DNA of 64,000 nucleotides from Isoetes taiwanensis (GCA_021234155.1 JAJEKV010000011.1:19608677-19672676), one strand, 5' to 3'. Shown: positions 21,584 to 33,827, counted from the first letter of the stretch. Translations and numbers: made by a program. Notes: generated by a model from the letters alone, not told the origin.

Positions 21584-23714
21584 CGTCCGATTTTTCAAAC
21601 CCCATAACTTGAGCTACAGAGCTCCAAATCGCCTGAAATTTGTTGCAATAGGACCGTTAGACAGCCTAGAATCCATTTATGACCTCAAATTAGGCTAGAA
21701 ATGTCAAACCCCAGCTCAAAATGACCAAAATTGCTCAAACCCTTGAATTGCCTTTCCAAACTGTGGTTTGTTTGTAAATAGAAGCATACCCCAGTAGTAC
21801 CTCACAAGTATTACCTCGGCTCAAAGCTGATGCCTTACTCCTAGATAGAAGTGCCCAAGAACACCCCTTTGTTATAGTCATCTACACCTCAGCATAGCAA
21901 CCCAAGTCCAACTGTTGGTACATCACCTCTGCTCATGCCAAAGGCATAAACCTTGACCTAATTTTGTGTCCTTCTAATAGAGTTTGACCTATACAGCCGC
22001 CACATTGACACTCCCTATTGCCAGGATACCTAGAAAGGAGCTAGAGTCTAGAGCTGCCCAAGTCACTCCATGTGTAGAGATTGGACTCCCCCAAACCAAC
22101 TTTGCTAGGACCTTAGAGTATGCCTCAAACATCATGGAGGTTTTGCAAAACAACCCTCACGTCATACCATACCACACGTCCTAATGTCCATAGACTTGGA
22201 GATTATAGACATGTCTCCAGTAATGCTGCTCGAGCCATCTTGCTTGCTTATAGAGCCCAAAATGTTGTAGGAGAGCCCTTCAAGTAGACCCTTAGACTCT
22301 AGGATATACGAAGGCATTTTTTCGGGATCGGGGCCGAGCCACGTAAGAGCTAGAGGCGCAACTTCTTGAAGACATCAAGGTCCCAGCCGATGTACAGACA
22401 GATAAGGAGAGGAGACCGAAAAGGCAGGCCCAAGAGAGGGAAGCACAACGACAAACACCTCAAACGACAAACGAGTAGAACAGGACACCACCGGCCTATC
22501 ATCAATCTTCATCAAATGGGAAGAATATTCGGTAACCAACGGCATCAAGAATCTTCTAGATGTCAACCTCCCGCTACCACGCCCACGAGCTCACAAAGAA
22601 AAGAGGATCTCGACGCCTTCACCAGTTCGGCGCATGATGAGTTTCAAATGGAAGAATGCAAGGCAAAGAAAAATACAAAAGTGTGAAGACGAGACAAGCA
22701 ATGCCACATTAGCATCACGAGCTAGGGCCAGAGGGCATAGTCTTCCGTCGAGGAGAGAAGTCATGGCGACACAGGAGCGTATAGAAACCGGAGGGAAGAC
22801 AACCACGACCTTGCAGTCCAGCAGCTCAAGCGAATGTCATGCAACGTCAACAAAAGGAGCAACCAAGCTAGGCAACCACAAAGCACCTAAGGCTGACCAG
22901 GACGAGCTTCCAGCTCCCTTGCACCAACAGGAGAACTTTCATCGGTTCCTAAAGGTAGGAGACCATGAGGGGGAGGAGACGCATATCAGGGAACATCTCC
23001 GACTTGAAGGCCTATATCAGCATTAGGGGCAAGATCAAGGAGGAGAATATTCCGCTCAAACAAGAATTCCGGACCCAGAAACACCTAGAAAGCAAGGAAG
23101 GACGACTTTACGGAGTGCGAGACTCGAATGGATAGGATCCAAGGGACGGAGGAGACGACCTAGCCAGCAGGTACAAATCACGCAAAGGCAACCAGAAGAA
23201 GCTAGGGTAGGTGCAATGGAGATGACCACACTTCCAAGCACAGGAGAGGCACCTCGGAATGAAGCAAAGCCCAATCAAAAGGGGCGCACTCAGAAATTCA
23301 ACCTACGGAGGAATGACAATGCCTGCCTATCGACCACGATCTCAGAGCTTCGAAGACATTCAAGAACGCCCGACTGCAACAGCCAGGTGATCAACCGAGC
23401 AATGGCACCGCACATCGGCAACCTTGCAATGACACACTGCATATAGGGACGTTGAGCGGTCACCGCATTCCTTACGACAGACATGCACATTAAGGAGGAC
23501 CATCTTTTTCAAGGGACCACATCGACGAACACTCTTCGCAACTTGGGGTGACGAGCTCGGATCAGACATGAAGCTCAACAATAATAGCAGCATCTCAAGG
23601 AATCCCGGAGTCAACCAGAACGAAGAGGACGCAGCAAAACCGAAGGATCAAATGCGATAGGAGGATGGGAAACCCTAAAGGAGTATAAACATTTAAGTAG
23701 ATCTTCGTAGTTAA
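21584..23714. other. Interior of the 15 kb element, no recognisable gene
   Basis: From about 22300 the DNA becomes A/G-rich with broken frames encoding Lys/Arg/Gln-rich peptides (for example EDIKVPADVQTDKERRPKR near 22370). These could be the remains of a gag-like protein, but no motif confirms it. Confidence 0.4.
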
Positions 23715-23737
23715 GCACAATTTCATTATTTTTGGAC
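23715..23737. repeat. Left terminal inverted repeat
   Basis: 23 bp, perfect inverse of 28088-28110. Confidence 0.9.
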
Positions 23738-23907
23738 AAAACCTGAATTTATGGACCATTTTTTAAATTGTCGCATGAATGACTCTTTTTCATACACTAA
23801 TTGACATCCCTTGCGAGTGCTGCATATGCCTCAGCAGCATGCACGGGTATCTTGATAGTATTGGGTATCTTCTTCTTGTTTGAAAGCATAGTCGATAATC
23901 TCTAGTT

Positions 23908-24235
23908 CTATACGGTCACTTGCAGTCGTTGGCCTCCATCTCTTCTTCCAACAATTGACATAATTGGATGGGTAGGTACAGGCTCCCAACAAGTCACTTG
24001 GATAGTCTCAAAGTTCTCTTTCTTAACATCCATTTGGGGCTCTTCAATAGCATACCCTACCCACGTCGGACACAAGACATCATCAGGCCACACCATTACA
24101 AAACATGCCTCACGGTGATGGCTTGTCGCTTTGTGGTACATGATGAGGCATCCAAAAACAAAAGGCCCAATGTGCCCGATCAAGCTCTCATCAATATCAG
24201 AGGTATGCACATGTTTAATGAAATATATAAAAGAT
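23908..24235 (-). pseudogene. Exon-like fragment, unidentified
   Basis: About 105 codons open, with a residue pattern of a real protein: ESLIGHIGPFVFGCLIMYHK, then CFVMVWPDDVLCPTWVGY and a Trp-Glu-Pro near the end. No family recognised. It follows in order the exon-like piece at 24329-24529 on the same strand, so both may belong to one captured or resident gene. Confidence 0.4.
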
Positions 24236-24328
24236 ATCAATCACATACCTATTTCTATTTTGTTGCAAGAGAAATTTCACGGTAAGATCTTCATGGATGG
24301 CTTGTCAAATGGACATTCATGTTCTTAC

Positions 24329-24529
24329 AGGAGTCCCCCGATATACTGAGAATAGATGATGTCGACTTCGATGTAAGTGCCTTCTTGTCACAAAGTCCAG
24401 TAGCTTTGGCATTGTAGTAGTCCATATATAATGAAATAATCCAAAAATGAAAGTTGAGATTGCTAAACAGATGGAACCCTTGGGTGTCGGACACGTCCAT
24501 AGTGTTCAATCCTAGAAAATGGCCACAGA
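24329..24529 (-). pseudogene. Exon-like fragment, unidentified
   Basis: Between an acceptor (GGTGTTACAG) and a strong donor (CT|GTAAGAAC), open for 67 codons: GHFLGLNTMDVSDTQGFHLF then an aromatic block (FHFWIISLYMDYY). A further possible exon precedes it near 24750-24660 (starts MMNIFKMDVWFQKGF after TTTTGCAG). Not recognised. Confidence 0.4.
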
Positions 24530-24838
24530 CTGTAACACCTGGGTCTATAATGATACAAAATCTTTCCCCAAAGCTATTGTAATGTCATACCTCTATTGTC
24601 AGCAATTAGCATCTCCTAGAGTGTGTTACCCTGACTTCAAACACCTCTTCAACACTATGAGCTAGTTGGGACTAAATGAGGTGGCTGTGAATTCTCGTAA
24701 CAAGAAACCCTTTTGAAACCAGACGTCCATTTTGAATATGTTCATCATCTGCAAAACAGTGAAAGATATATCATTACAAATTGGGCGCTCGCCGCATTTC
24801 CAAGCTTGAAGCACATCTGAAAATATGGGAAAAATGTG

Positions 24839-24870
<32 letters not shown>
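24839..24870 (+). repeat. Poly(A) tract
   Basis: 32 A between two palindrome copies; no retroposon body recognised on its left. Confidence 0.9.
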
Positions 24871-24874
<4 letters not shown>

Positions 24875-25452
24875 AAAAATTGGGCGCCCGCCCTATTTGG
24901 GCTCGCCAAGTTGGGCGCTCGCCCCATTTCAATGCGCGAGATTCGGCCCCATGCGTGCACAAATTTGGGTGTCTCCCTTATCTCTGTGCACGAGATTTGG
25001 TCTTCAGCATACTGAGCACTACCTGTTGACTTACAATCACCACAAGTTGAGCCAAGCTAGTAGCATAACAAATTATTGACAACAACATTGTTTGCTCATT
25101 CTTAAATCAAACCCTATGACAAGTAGCTATGTCATTTCGAAAATAAAAAGTCATACCTCATCTTGAAGCCAAAGGGTGTGTCTTATCACCTCATTATTAG
25201 TGTGGCAATGCATGCTGCAATTCTCAACGAAAGAGAAACATGGGTACTTAGAGCACTAGATAAAGGAGATCTATTCTCCATTCGAAATTAAAATTACACT
25301 AAAATAAATCTAGAATTGCAATAAAATGACGACCTTGAATTGCAAATCACGAAAGTCGCAGCACATTACGCTAGCGCAAATGGTTTAGTCGAGAGCGGCA
25401 ATGACGGGTAGCGAGACGCTCGGAATATGGAATGGATAGCAAGTGCTTGGCG

Positions 25453-25592
25453 ATATTGAGTCGAGGGGGGGGAATTTGAATTTGAATTTTGAATCTCAAT
25501 AATGACGTGAATGGTCCACACAACAATATTGAGTTGAGGGGGGAAATTTAAATTTTGAATCTCAACAACCACGTGAATGGTCCACGTGGCAG
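25453..25592. repeat. Two-copy tandem repeat, about 70 bp
   Basis: The unit runs attgagt(c/t)gagggggg...tttgaatctcaa...cacgtgaatggtccac and occurs twice with small changes. Confidence 0.8.
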
Positions 25593-25751
25593 CTTTTTTT
25601 TGAATTTTGAAATGGTCATGTTAAGGTGCATTTAATCTGACACGCTCTATGGGCACTAACTACGCATGGACCTTTCATTATGAGCATGCCACTTCCCCAT
25701 CATGCATGCAACCTCCTCGTCCTCCTCCTTATCTGCTCCTCTTCCTTGAAG

Positions 25752-25845
25752 GCGCCCATCTTCTGGAGGACCTTTTGAGGTGTTTTTCCATGTTTCATAA
25801 AGGCGCCCATCTTCTAGAGAACATTTTGAGGTGTTTTTGCATGTC
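25752..25845. repeat. Two-copy tandem repeat, 50 bp
   Basis: ggcgcccatcttct...ttttgaggtgttttt repeated at 25751 and 25801. Confidence 0.85.
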
Positions 25846-27180
25846 CAAAGCCGCCAAAGGTTAGCATATCTTCTTCCTTGTGTTTTTATTCCTTTTATAT
25901 CATTTGTTAGTGTTTTTATTCCTTTTGTATAGATTGTTCTATTGGCTTTATATGCCCACTTCAATGGTGCATGGCCCTTGTTTTTCTTTTACCCTTTTGT
26001 TGGGTGTGCATGTTGTATTTTGCTTTAACAAGGCTTACTTTTACTTAATAAGATTGGGTTGTCACTTGGAAGGGGGTGGCTAATTTGGAGCCCTCCTATT
26101 TTTATTATTTTTGCCTTGAACACGACCATTGCCATATATTATTTTAAGTTAATCTCTTTTAATTGTTTTCTTGTATTAGGCATGCAAATTGGGCGAGCGC
26201 CCAATTTGATGTCTAGCTCTACCAAAACTTGCCTTCCATACATTCTAATACTTATATTCCACACATATTTTCCCTTCTAATGGACATGTAAATTGGGTGG
26301 TCGCCAAATTGGCCCGCCCCATTAGGTCTTCCCCTGTATGTTGTATGGAGATTCCTCATGCACAAATCGGGCGGGCGCCCAATTTGTTATGTGCTTAGTA
26401 CTGAACATCTAACTTGCCTGCCCCATTATGTTTTCCCTGTATGTTCTATGTTCTATGGAGATTCCTTATGCACAAATCGGGCCCGATTTGGTGTGTCTGC
26501 CTCGTAAGTGCCAATTTGTTGTGCCTCGCTAGCATGCCCAATTCTTAGAAAAGTAAGAAGGAACAAGATTAGAATGTTTGTTGAGCATTCTATTTCAAGA
26601 TAAGAAATTGAAAAATACATGCACAAGAATTAACGGCTCACACAAATTAGGGGCTCAGAAATATAATGAGTATATTATCTGCTTGTTTTCCTACAATCAA
26701 TTCTCTTTTAAATTGGGCGATCGCCCAATTTGTGGGACACTACAGTAAGCTATTAGACTAGCTTATCCCATTCTGCAAGCTTATGAGCTTGTTTTTCTGA
26801 AGTCCCAGGCGTATTCCTGCAAGCGCTCCTGCTTCAAATCCGGCGAACGCCCAATTTGATCATAATAAAATTAATCATGAAAGAAAAATGACCATTTTGT
26901 TGGTCTTATAACACTGGCAGTCGCCCGATTTTAGAGTAGCAGTAGTTCTAAAGCTGGCTGGCCCTTATTCCTTCACCTGTGTTCCTGCAACAAGAAACCA
27001 AACAGAAGAATAAACCAAAATATGAACAGATCTATGATCTTGCAATCTGAATCTTTCTATCTTTTGTCTATGCAAGCACATCTTTTGTCTATGTTTTGGC
27101 ATTGCAGAAGTTCCCAAGCAATCTACAGATTCGAAACAGAAGGTAGAAACATTTGCATATGGCGCACTGAGGGTTCTTAC

Positions 27181-27267
27181 CGGATATGATTCGTCCTTGA
27201 GTACCAAATGGAGGCAGAAGCAAAAGATCACCGCCAGAAGCAGAAGAAGAGACACAGATAGCTTCAT
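27181..27267 (-). CDS. First-exon-like segment encoding a signal peptide
   Basis: ATG at 27267 followed by a 20-residue hydrophobic run (MKLSVSLLLLLAVIFCFC), then KDESYP and a strong donor (CCG|GTAAGAAC). Length 29 codons, phase 0. This is the shape of a secretory-pathway first exon. The nearest acceptor (TTGTTGCAG at 27002-26994) leads to a stop after three codons, which would give only a 32-residue product. Downstream exons are not identified, so it may be a captured gene start. Confidence 0.4.
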
Positions 27268-27391
27268 AGCAGGATATTGCTTTGAAATTCCTCTTTGCAG
27301 GAAGAGATACAGATATGCAAACTGCTTTTAGAGCAAATCCACAAAACGTTTACCTCTTTGTAAACCGCTTTTGGAGCAAATACACAACCTG

Positions 27392-27500
27392 ATTCCGCAA
27401 CCTGATTCCGCCTCCTCCATTTTGTTCAGCTGGTCATTGAGATGACGAGAGAAGAAAGCGGCGGAGGATATTGCCGTCGACATCTACTTTTAGGTTTAGG
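27392..27500 (-). promoter_or_regulatory. Telo-box and possible gene start
   Basis: On the - strand AAACCCTAAACCTAAACC (27510-27490) is a telo-box-like motif, common near transcription starts of plant translation and cell-cycle genes. It is followed at once by ATGTCGACG opening a frame MSTAISSAAFFSRHLND, with a transit-peptide-like composition, before a possible donor (TCAG|GTTGCG). A host-type promoter plus first exon is plausible. Confidence 0.4.
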
Positions 27501-28087
27501 TTTAGGGTTTTGAAATTTTTCTTTTCTTCTTAATATTGTTTTAATCAATATCGTTTATCTAATTGTTTAAAATGACAAAAACCAACAATTGCTTATTGGC
27601 CTTGTGTTTAAGGCTTTCGTCTTGTGTGTTTCGAGTGTTGAGTTCGAAACTGGCTTGTGACATTTAGAGAATTTTTTTTTTTCGTTAATAATTGTAGATA
27701 AAGTCAACCTGTGATATTTAGAGGGTTTATTTTTTCCATTGGAAGTTATATGCTTCATTTTTTATTATTACCAATGTTGTAGATAATGATCAATGTTGTT
27801 GATTGCAATGCAGCATGTGCAAATAGGGCGGTCGCCCAATTTTCATTAACATGGCACATGGAAAATAAAAACTTACATCGTGGATAGTATAATATGTTAT
27901 AAAACACATATTATATAACCATGTATTTTATAATATTTTTTATTAAATAGTTGTATGGGTATCAAATAGTTGGGGGTTCAAGCTATATTAGCTTACAATT
28001 CTTTCAGCGTTCTTTATATTTTGGATGAGAATGTACACTTTAGATCCTTGTTCGAGGTAATTTGGGAACTGTATGGACTTGGGGAAA

Positions 28088-28110
28088 GTCCAAAAATAAT
28101 GAAATTGTGC
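28088..28110. repeat. Right terminal inverted repeat
   Basis: 23 bp, perfect inverse of 23715-23737. Confidence 0.9.
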
Positions 28111-31100
28111 ATAGTTGTTTTAGAAAAGTGGATGAATTAAAATCCCAATGTAAATGCGTATATGTCTATTGTATATCTCGTGTGTTCACATATATAGTGG
28201 AGAAACACGAGTTTAGAGCCATGTCTACGGATTTAGCGCTTAGAATCAGGAAGCTCCTTCACTTCGACTACCAAAGGAGGAAGCAAGGAAGCACAACTAT
28301 AGCCCAAGATCAAAATGGAAGAGCAAGTACGAAGGAGGAACGACCCGACATCAACGAGCCAACTAAGAAGGCAACATCTCGACAACCATAATTCTACCTT
28401 GTGGTAATATAGGGTGATGCGCTATGACACGTGTATTAGATGGAGATGCACTTATGAAAGGCACTGCGACGAGGAGATATGCCTTCAACAACTAGGTGAT
28501 GGCTTCGTCAGGTACTCCTACCAGTAATTAGAAGAGAAGAAGCCGATCATATCTCCGACATCTGGCACGTCAAACGCCCAAGATAGAAGCATTCGACACC
28601 TGAACGACAAGAGTATATCTAAGGCGTGTACTTCTTCAACTCAAGGGTCAAGGCCGCTGCAGATATAAGGATCCATCATCCCGACAATATAGCCAGCCAG
28701 GAGGAGAGCCATGAAGCTTTACTTGACAGAGAGACCGACATGCATAGAGGGACAAAGGTCGAACTCGAAAGCTGGAGAAGTGCTAGCAACCCGACTTCTT
28801 CCACGAGCTCCCTAGAGGCAAATGAGGATCAAAACCGACGGGCACAATCAAAACCACCGGAGGGTACCTCAAGACAAGAAGACGGCATAGCACTGAGGAA
28901 CGTGACAATGTCCAAGCCAGGTGATCGAGGGGATCAGCAAGGAAGATTGGAAGCTCGATGGAGAACCAACTAGGTGAGGCAAGGCGAGGCGAGCCGATGA
29001 CTTGCACGCGGACTTGCATGCAACGTGGTGAACCCAAGGATCGACGATTCAAAGAACAACTGCAGAAGAGAACAACTCCAGAGGAGTATAGCCAAAGGAA
29101 GCGCGCACAGCCTCAAGAGACGCCTCCAAATAGCTTCAAGTATCAGGAAGGGGGGAACAATTACAGCCCGAGAACAGAATCAGGAGGCAGACCGAAATGT
29201 CGAAGCATCAACGACCAGCACACCTTTAGTTAGAATGTGAGGCAAAGCGTGTTGTGCCATAGACGACAAACATCGGAGGGCCCAAGTATATCAACAAGTA
29301 CCCCGGAATACGAGCTGACGTACAAATAGGAGGATATAGATCGTCAATACCAAGCCACTGGGAGGAACACCGATGGCATTACCAAGAAGTAGGTGTGCAA
29401 CTCGAAGGGAGGCACAAGGGGGACTTAATAGCTCTAGTAGTAATTGTAATTATGTAAGCTATATGCTTTGCATATATAGTTCCCTTGTTATTTCTTCCCT
29501 CCCATAGCGTAACAAATCAAACGAAGAGATGTCAACCAATTTGCAGGGGTGAAGCAATCAACAACTTCAACACTCTTCGGGCAACGCGATAACGACAAGA
29601 GGACTCGATGTATGAGACGTCGATGAAGTCGAGGAAACAATATCGGATATAGAGTCGTCCTTTAGCTGCCAAGACAAAGAGTCAAGATGAAAGATCTTTT
29701 TCAACGGCGCCACCTTCAGGCTTTTGAAAAGCGGCATGGAAGATTTCAAGTGACCAACTACACCATCAAAGACCAGCAAGGAGAGGCTTCTAAACGAACA
29801 AAGTCAACCTCTACATCAAGAGGAGCCACCGTCAAGGAGACCGAGGTATCGAGCAACTCGGAAGAACGTACCTTGCTACTTCAAGCAGGCAACCAGTGGA
29901 TGAGCTTCTAGCAAGCTCAGGAATCTAAGGCCATGGGGCCTAGTAGGTTAAATGTACGGACGGCAACATCCATATTGGGATTAGAAGGCATTGCCGGATA
30001 TTCTCGCTGAAAGGATTGCCCCAATATTGAGCTAACCGTCAAGGATTGGGAAGGAAACGCATAGGAGTGACTAAAATTATACACGATCGTAACAGACATC
30101 CAACGTATTGAAATCACTTGGTGAGATTGATCACCTCGCTAAGAAGGAATCATTACTAGGATAATTGTTGACCATGTATAAATCTAGTACCTCCAAAGAA
30201 TAATCCAACCGAAAGAAAAGAAGTAATCTAACAAGTCCGGCCAACTTGTTACGATGACATCAATTCGATTGGTAGGAATATTCCAAGAGTTTAAATAGCT
30301 AAGAAAGGGGGAATCTCTAGAATATAAAAGAATAGTACATGTAAGGTGCATTTAAAATAAGAATTATAGTAATCTTTTGAGACAAAAGGAATTGTCATAA
30401 TGACAAAACCTTGTGGTTTGGAACCGTTCTAACTAAGTGGGTAACCCGTAACTATATTGAAACAAATGATAACATAATATATGCATCCATCTTAGATGGT
30501 TATATATGTTAGCTAAGGCTAGTAAAGTAATGCGCTAAGTAAGAAGCGTATAACCTCTTAAGGGGAGAGAATAGATATGACATGGTGTACAACGTCATTA
30601 AAGGGGTGCAGGACCATTTTCTTTTCGAAGAAAGTGGGAGGGCTCAATTTTTTTTTGATTGAACATACTTGCATCGAATTGACCGACCGTAGAATGGAGT
30701 TCACTCCGGCAATGGCCGAAGCGAATAGAGCGTAAGATAGATAGATACCTTAGTGCTCAGGAGGCCTTCAACGTGCGAGACTGACGTAGTAGCTAACTAC
30801 ACCAATGAAGTGGAGCAAAACTATGGGAGCAATGCAACGACCAAGTCATCTCCAAATTACTCAACGCCAACTCAATGGGTGGATGCGTTCTAGCCTTAGG
30901 TAAGGTGTGTGCATGTATGATAAGCTTTAATGTGTCTTATAGATAAGTTAAATATAGATCCTAATAACTGCATAGAAATTGCTGTACGTATATGTATCAT
31001 ACGGAAATAAGTTAAATAACAACGATAATGTGAGTTAATTCATAAATATTACGTTAAGGTAATTATGTTAATCACATGCATTAAAGGGAGCCAGCAAAAA

Positions 31101-32239
31101 TCGGCTCAGGCATGTCGATTTGTGTTTAGATTAATTTCATGTGTAGTTAAGTATAATCTACGCATGCAACCTATGAGGTAAGGGTTGCATGCGTTGCTAC
31201 CGATGACGAGATTACTACGGTGATCTCTAGGGCGTGGTGTAATGTCAATGTAGGCATGACCGCGTTTCCGCTTGGATGAGTGGAAGGTAGATTGGAAAGT
31301 CTACTTCTGTTCCACGGAGGTAGACGACCTCGAGAGAAAGGAGGTCATTCAGGAATGCATTGATAGGAAAAGCACCTCTAGCCCCATATATGCTTTGATA
31401 GGAGGAATCTGGCCTTCACGCCCATATACGGGAAGGACCTATCCTCCACGCTGGGCAACTAGGGTGTAGGCATGAGCGGCATATAGGCATATAGGCGCTG
31501 TCTCCACGGCCATAATGGAAGATTCACCCTCTTCCTACGCCGGGAGATTAGCCATGCATCCATGTAGATAGGTGGGGTGGTCACCATATAACCAAAATTT
31601 TATTAATAATTAAAAGGGTTCTAATGTAGTGACGACCTGCGGGCCAATAGAGCGCTCCGGAGGGCGAGGAGGTCGAGCTACGAAGACTTGCAACACAAAT
31701 TTTGTTATAATGTGATGCAAGGGATGAAGAGTACCTTAGAAGTGTAAATTTTGTATGGAATTGATAAACTTTGATAAACTTAAATATTGTATGGAATCAT
31801 AAGTTAATTGGATAATAAAATAGTACAGTAATGTCTTAAACATTACCTTAGAGCAATTCTAATAATTAAGATAGTAAGTGTGTAATTATAGATATTGTAA
31901 AATTAATACAGGATTTTAAGGTGCGAAGACTTGCAACACAAATTTTGTTGGAATGTGTTGCAAGGAATGAAGAGTACCTTAAATAATAATTGTATATGAA
32001 AGTGTTAAATTGTGATAAACTAAATGTTGTGATAATGTAAAACTAATAAGTACCTTGTTTTAAGCTACGATTTGACAAGTTATTTGATAATGTAATGGCG
32101 TAATAATGATTTAAAAATATTACCTTAAGGTAATCTTAATAAATGTGTAAGTATTATAGTAGTATATCGTATGCATCAGGCTGATTGCAGGACAGGAAGA
32201 ACCCAAGGTGGGGAGACTCGATGTCAGCGGACAAAGATC
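28111..32239. other. Right interior of the 15 kb element, no recognisable gene
   Basis: A/G-rich sequence (28200-30100) coding only for broken Lys/Arg/Glu/Ser-rich peptides, then AT-rich DNA. Same character as 22300-23690, consistent with one region split by the 23715-28110 segment. Confidence 0.4.
31678..32160. repeat. Two-copy tandem repeat, about 245 bp, before the 3' LTR
   Basis: The block cgaagacttgcaacacaaat... recurs at 31679 and 31923 and continues through a shared AT-rich part (aatgtcttaa.../aatggcgtaa..., both with cattaccttaGAgcaa-like text). Confidence 0.75.
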
Positions 32240-32256
32240 AATTCAAGGTGGGAGAA
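32240..32256 (+). other. Polypurine tract of the 15 kb element
   Basis: AAGGTGGGAGAA immediately before the TGTGGCG start of the 3' LTR; standard plus-strand primer position. Confidence 0.7.
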
Positions 32257-32314
32257 TGTGGCGCCCAAAGATAACATACGGTATGAATATCGATATTATA
32301 CTGACACGTCACTA

Positions 32315-32341
32315 GTACATGTCGACTCAGACGACATGTAC
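32315..32341. repeat. LTR hairpin, 3' copy
   Basis: Same perfect 10 bp hairpin as at 18771-18797. Confidence 0.85.
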
Positions 32342-32481
32342 ACGGCGACCGTAAAGGGTAGTACCCTAGGGTACGACCTTGTGAACCATTATATTGCACA
32401 TGTTAAGGCCACATGTGAATATAATATCCTTTGCCATGTGGCAATAGCCCATTGACCAAAAAGGGCCCAGCCCTAAATTCG

Positions 32482-32488
32482 TATAAAA
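32482..32488 (+). promoter_or_regulatory. TATA box of the LTR promoter
   Basis: TATAAAA followed by GGGGCATAAACC, about 225 bp into the 3' LTR, where the U3/R boundary would be expected. The 5' LTR version is mutated. Confidence 0.6.
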
Positions 32489-33827
32489 GGGGCATAAACC
32501 CTCAAAGGGAAACCCTTTCGGTTTCCAACCCTATAGGTCGGATTGCAGCAGCCTTTGGGCCATTTCTCACCAAGAGTAGCAGAGGAGTCGAATTCATAGG
32601 TTGCAGCTTCGATCCAGACCAGCCAGCCTCGAAATCCAAAAAGATGGACGCCTTCAGAGGGAGTGGGAGCCAGCCAAGAAGTGGGTTAGTGGTTGATCCG
32701 ATAGTTAAACCGAAGTTCTCGTGCCTCATTCCATAGGATTAGTATTCATTCTTAGCTATAGGCGACCCCCTACGACCCTAAGAATGATAGGAACTAACAA
32801 AGGAACCTAACCATGTATGATTAGGTAGATTAGAATAGATGTATTCTATTATTTCAGTTCTCATTGTGATGTTGTTTTGACATTCTATGCCACTCTTGTG
32901 TATTGGGAAGGGGGTAGAGACCCGTGAGCCCAAGTAGTTGGATGATCCTAGTTTTAGCCCATTAATTCCCAATTACGCGGCTCAGGCATAAGAGCCCGCC
33001 GGGCGGTGGGTGGCGGAGCTAGACCGGCCGACAAGGGAGGGCTTGTCCAATCACGGTTGATCTCACCGGGCGCCAGAACGACGGCCGGGGAACGCCGTGA
33101 GCTAGGCCTAATACCTCGCAATCGCGTGTGAGGGCGGGGTATGGGCTCGACACTGTGGGGTGATGCGCCACCTTCCGGTGAGTTGAAGTCGAATACGAGC
33201 AAAGGCTCTCTAGCTCGCCTTTGGATTGGCATGAACCTTCGGAGGGGGAGTGATCCCCTCCCTCCTCATCGGGCTGGGGAGATGCAACCCAAAGAGCGCG
33301 AGGCCCTCCGGCTATTCACCCCAAGGGGCTACGGTCGGCTCCAATACTTTTCAAAATTCTATCCGCAAAGTATGCAATGAGGGGCGGATGGAATGGACTA
33401 CCCAACGACCATGTTCCTATGCCAGCCAAATCCATTTGCCATGAATTCTCGTGCATTGCTATCCGAGACCCCAAGCCGTCCGGTCTTTCCCCATGAGTCC
33501 GAGCCCGGGTAGGTTTTCCCCATGTTATGTTGATGTAATTGATGTGTTGTTGCAGCTCTTCGTGATATGGTGGACCACCCTTCGAGGTGGGTATGTTATT
33601 GTTGATTGATGTCATGTGCTCATGTTTTGTTTACGCTTCTTGCCTAGGTCGATCCCGAGGGAGACGGGATGAATGACACGTCCATTCTTCCCCAGTAGGG
33701 TTCTTGGCCACCATCAAGGGCCCGATGTTAGGTGGACGGCCTCATGTCAGCGAGCAGATGCTGATTTGAGGGATGATCTCCAGTTTGTATACGATCAGGG
33801 CATCGTATATGAGCTGGGGCCGTCACA

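Larger units (their letters stand above)
24778..27844. repeat. Scattered palindrome family, core TTGGGCG-NN-CGCCCAA
   Basis: About eleven copies in 3 kb, near 24778, 24877, 24910, 26185, 26289, 26363, 26473, 26709, 26835, 26916 and 27820. Each has arms AAATTGGGCG and CGCCCAATTT around a two-base centre, perfect at 26709-26732, with small changes elsewhere. GC-rich islands in very AT-rich DNA. Confidence 0.85.
23715..28110. mobile_element. 4.4 kb segment with perfect 23 bp terminal inverted repeats
   Basis: Left end 23715-23737 (starts GCACAATTTC, ends TTTTTGGAC) is the exact reverse complement of 28088-28110. The segment is more AT-rich than the element around it. Flanks tagttaa and atagttg share TAGTT, an imperfect candidate target duplication. 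No transposase is recognised. The interior has exon-like segments on the - strand, so a DNA transposon carrying host gene pieces (Pack-MULE-like) is possible but unproven. Confidence 0.55.
18713..33827 (+). mobile_element. 15.1 kb long-LTR element without recognisable gag-pol (LARD-type)
   Basis: Two direct ~1.55 kb LTRs (18713-20253 and 32257-33827) start TGTG and the 3' copy ends TCACA. The 5 bp flanks are identical, AGGAA at 18708-18712 and 33828-33832, so this is one intact insertion. A PBS follows the 5' LTR and a purine-rich tract precedes the 3' LTR. The 12 kb interior has no recognisable gag, protease, RT or integrase, as in large retrotransposon derivatives that depend on enzymes made elsewhere. 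A separate 4.4 kb inverted-repeat segment (23715-28110) is nested inside. Confidence 0.9.
32257..33827 (+). repeat. 3' LTR of the 15 kb element
   Basis: Begins TGTGGCGCCC and ends CGTCACA, 1571 bp, followed by AGGAA. Keeps a TATA box at 32482-32488. Confidence 0.92.

Noticed and set aside
22366-23446. Lys/Arg-rich frames as a gag gene
   Set aside because: No capsid or zinc-knuckle motif and many stops; only composition supports it.
24839-24870. Retroposon ending at the A32 tract
   Set aside because: No retroposon body or target duplication could be found beside it.
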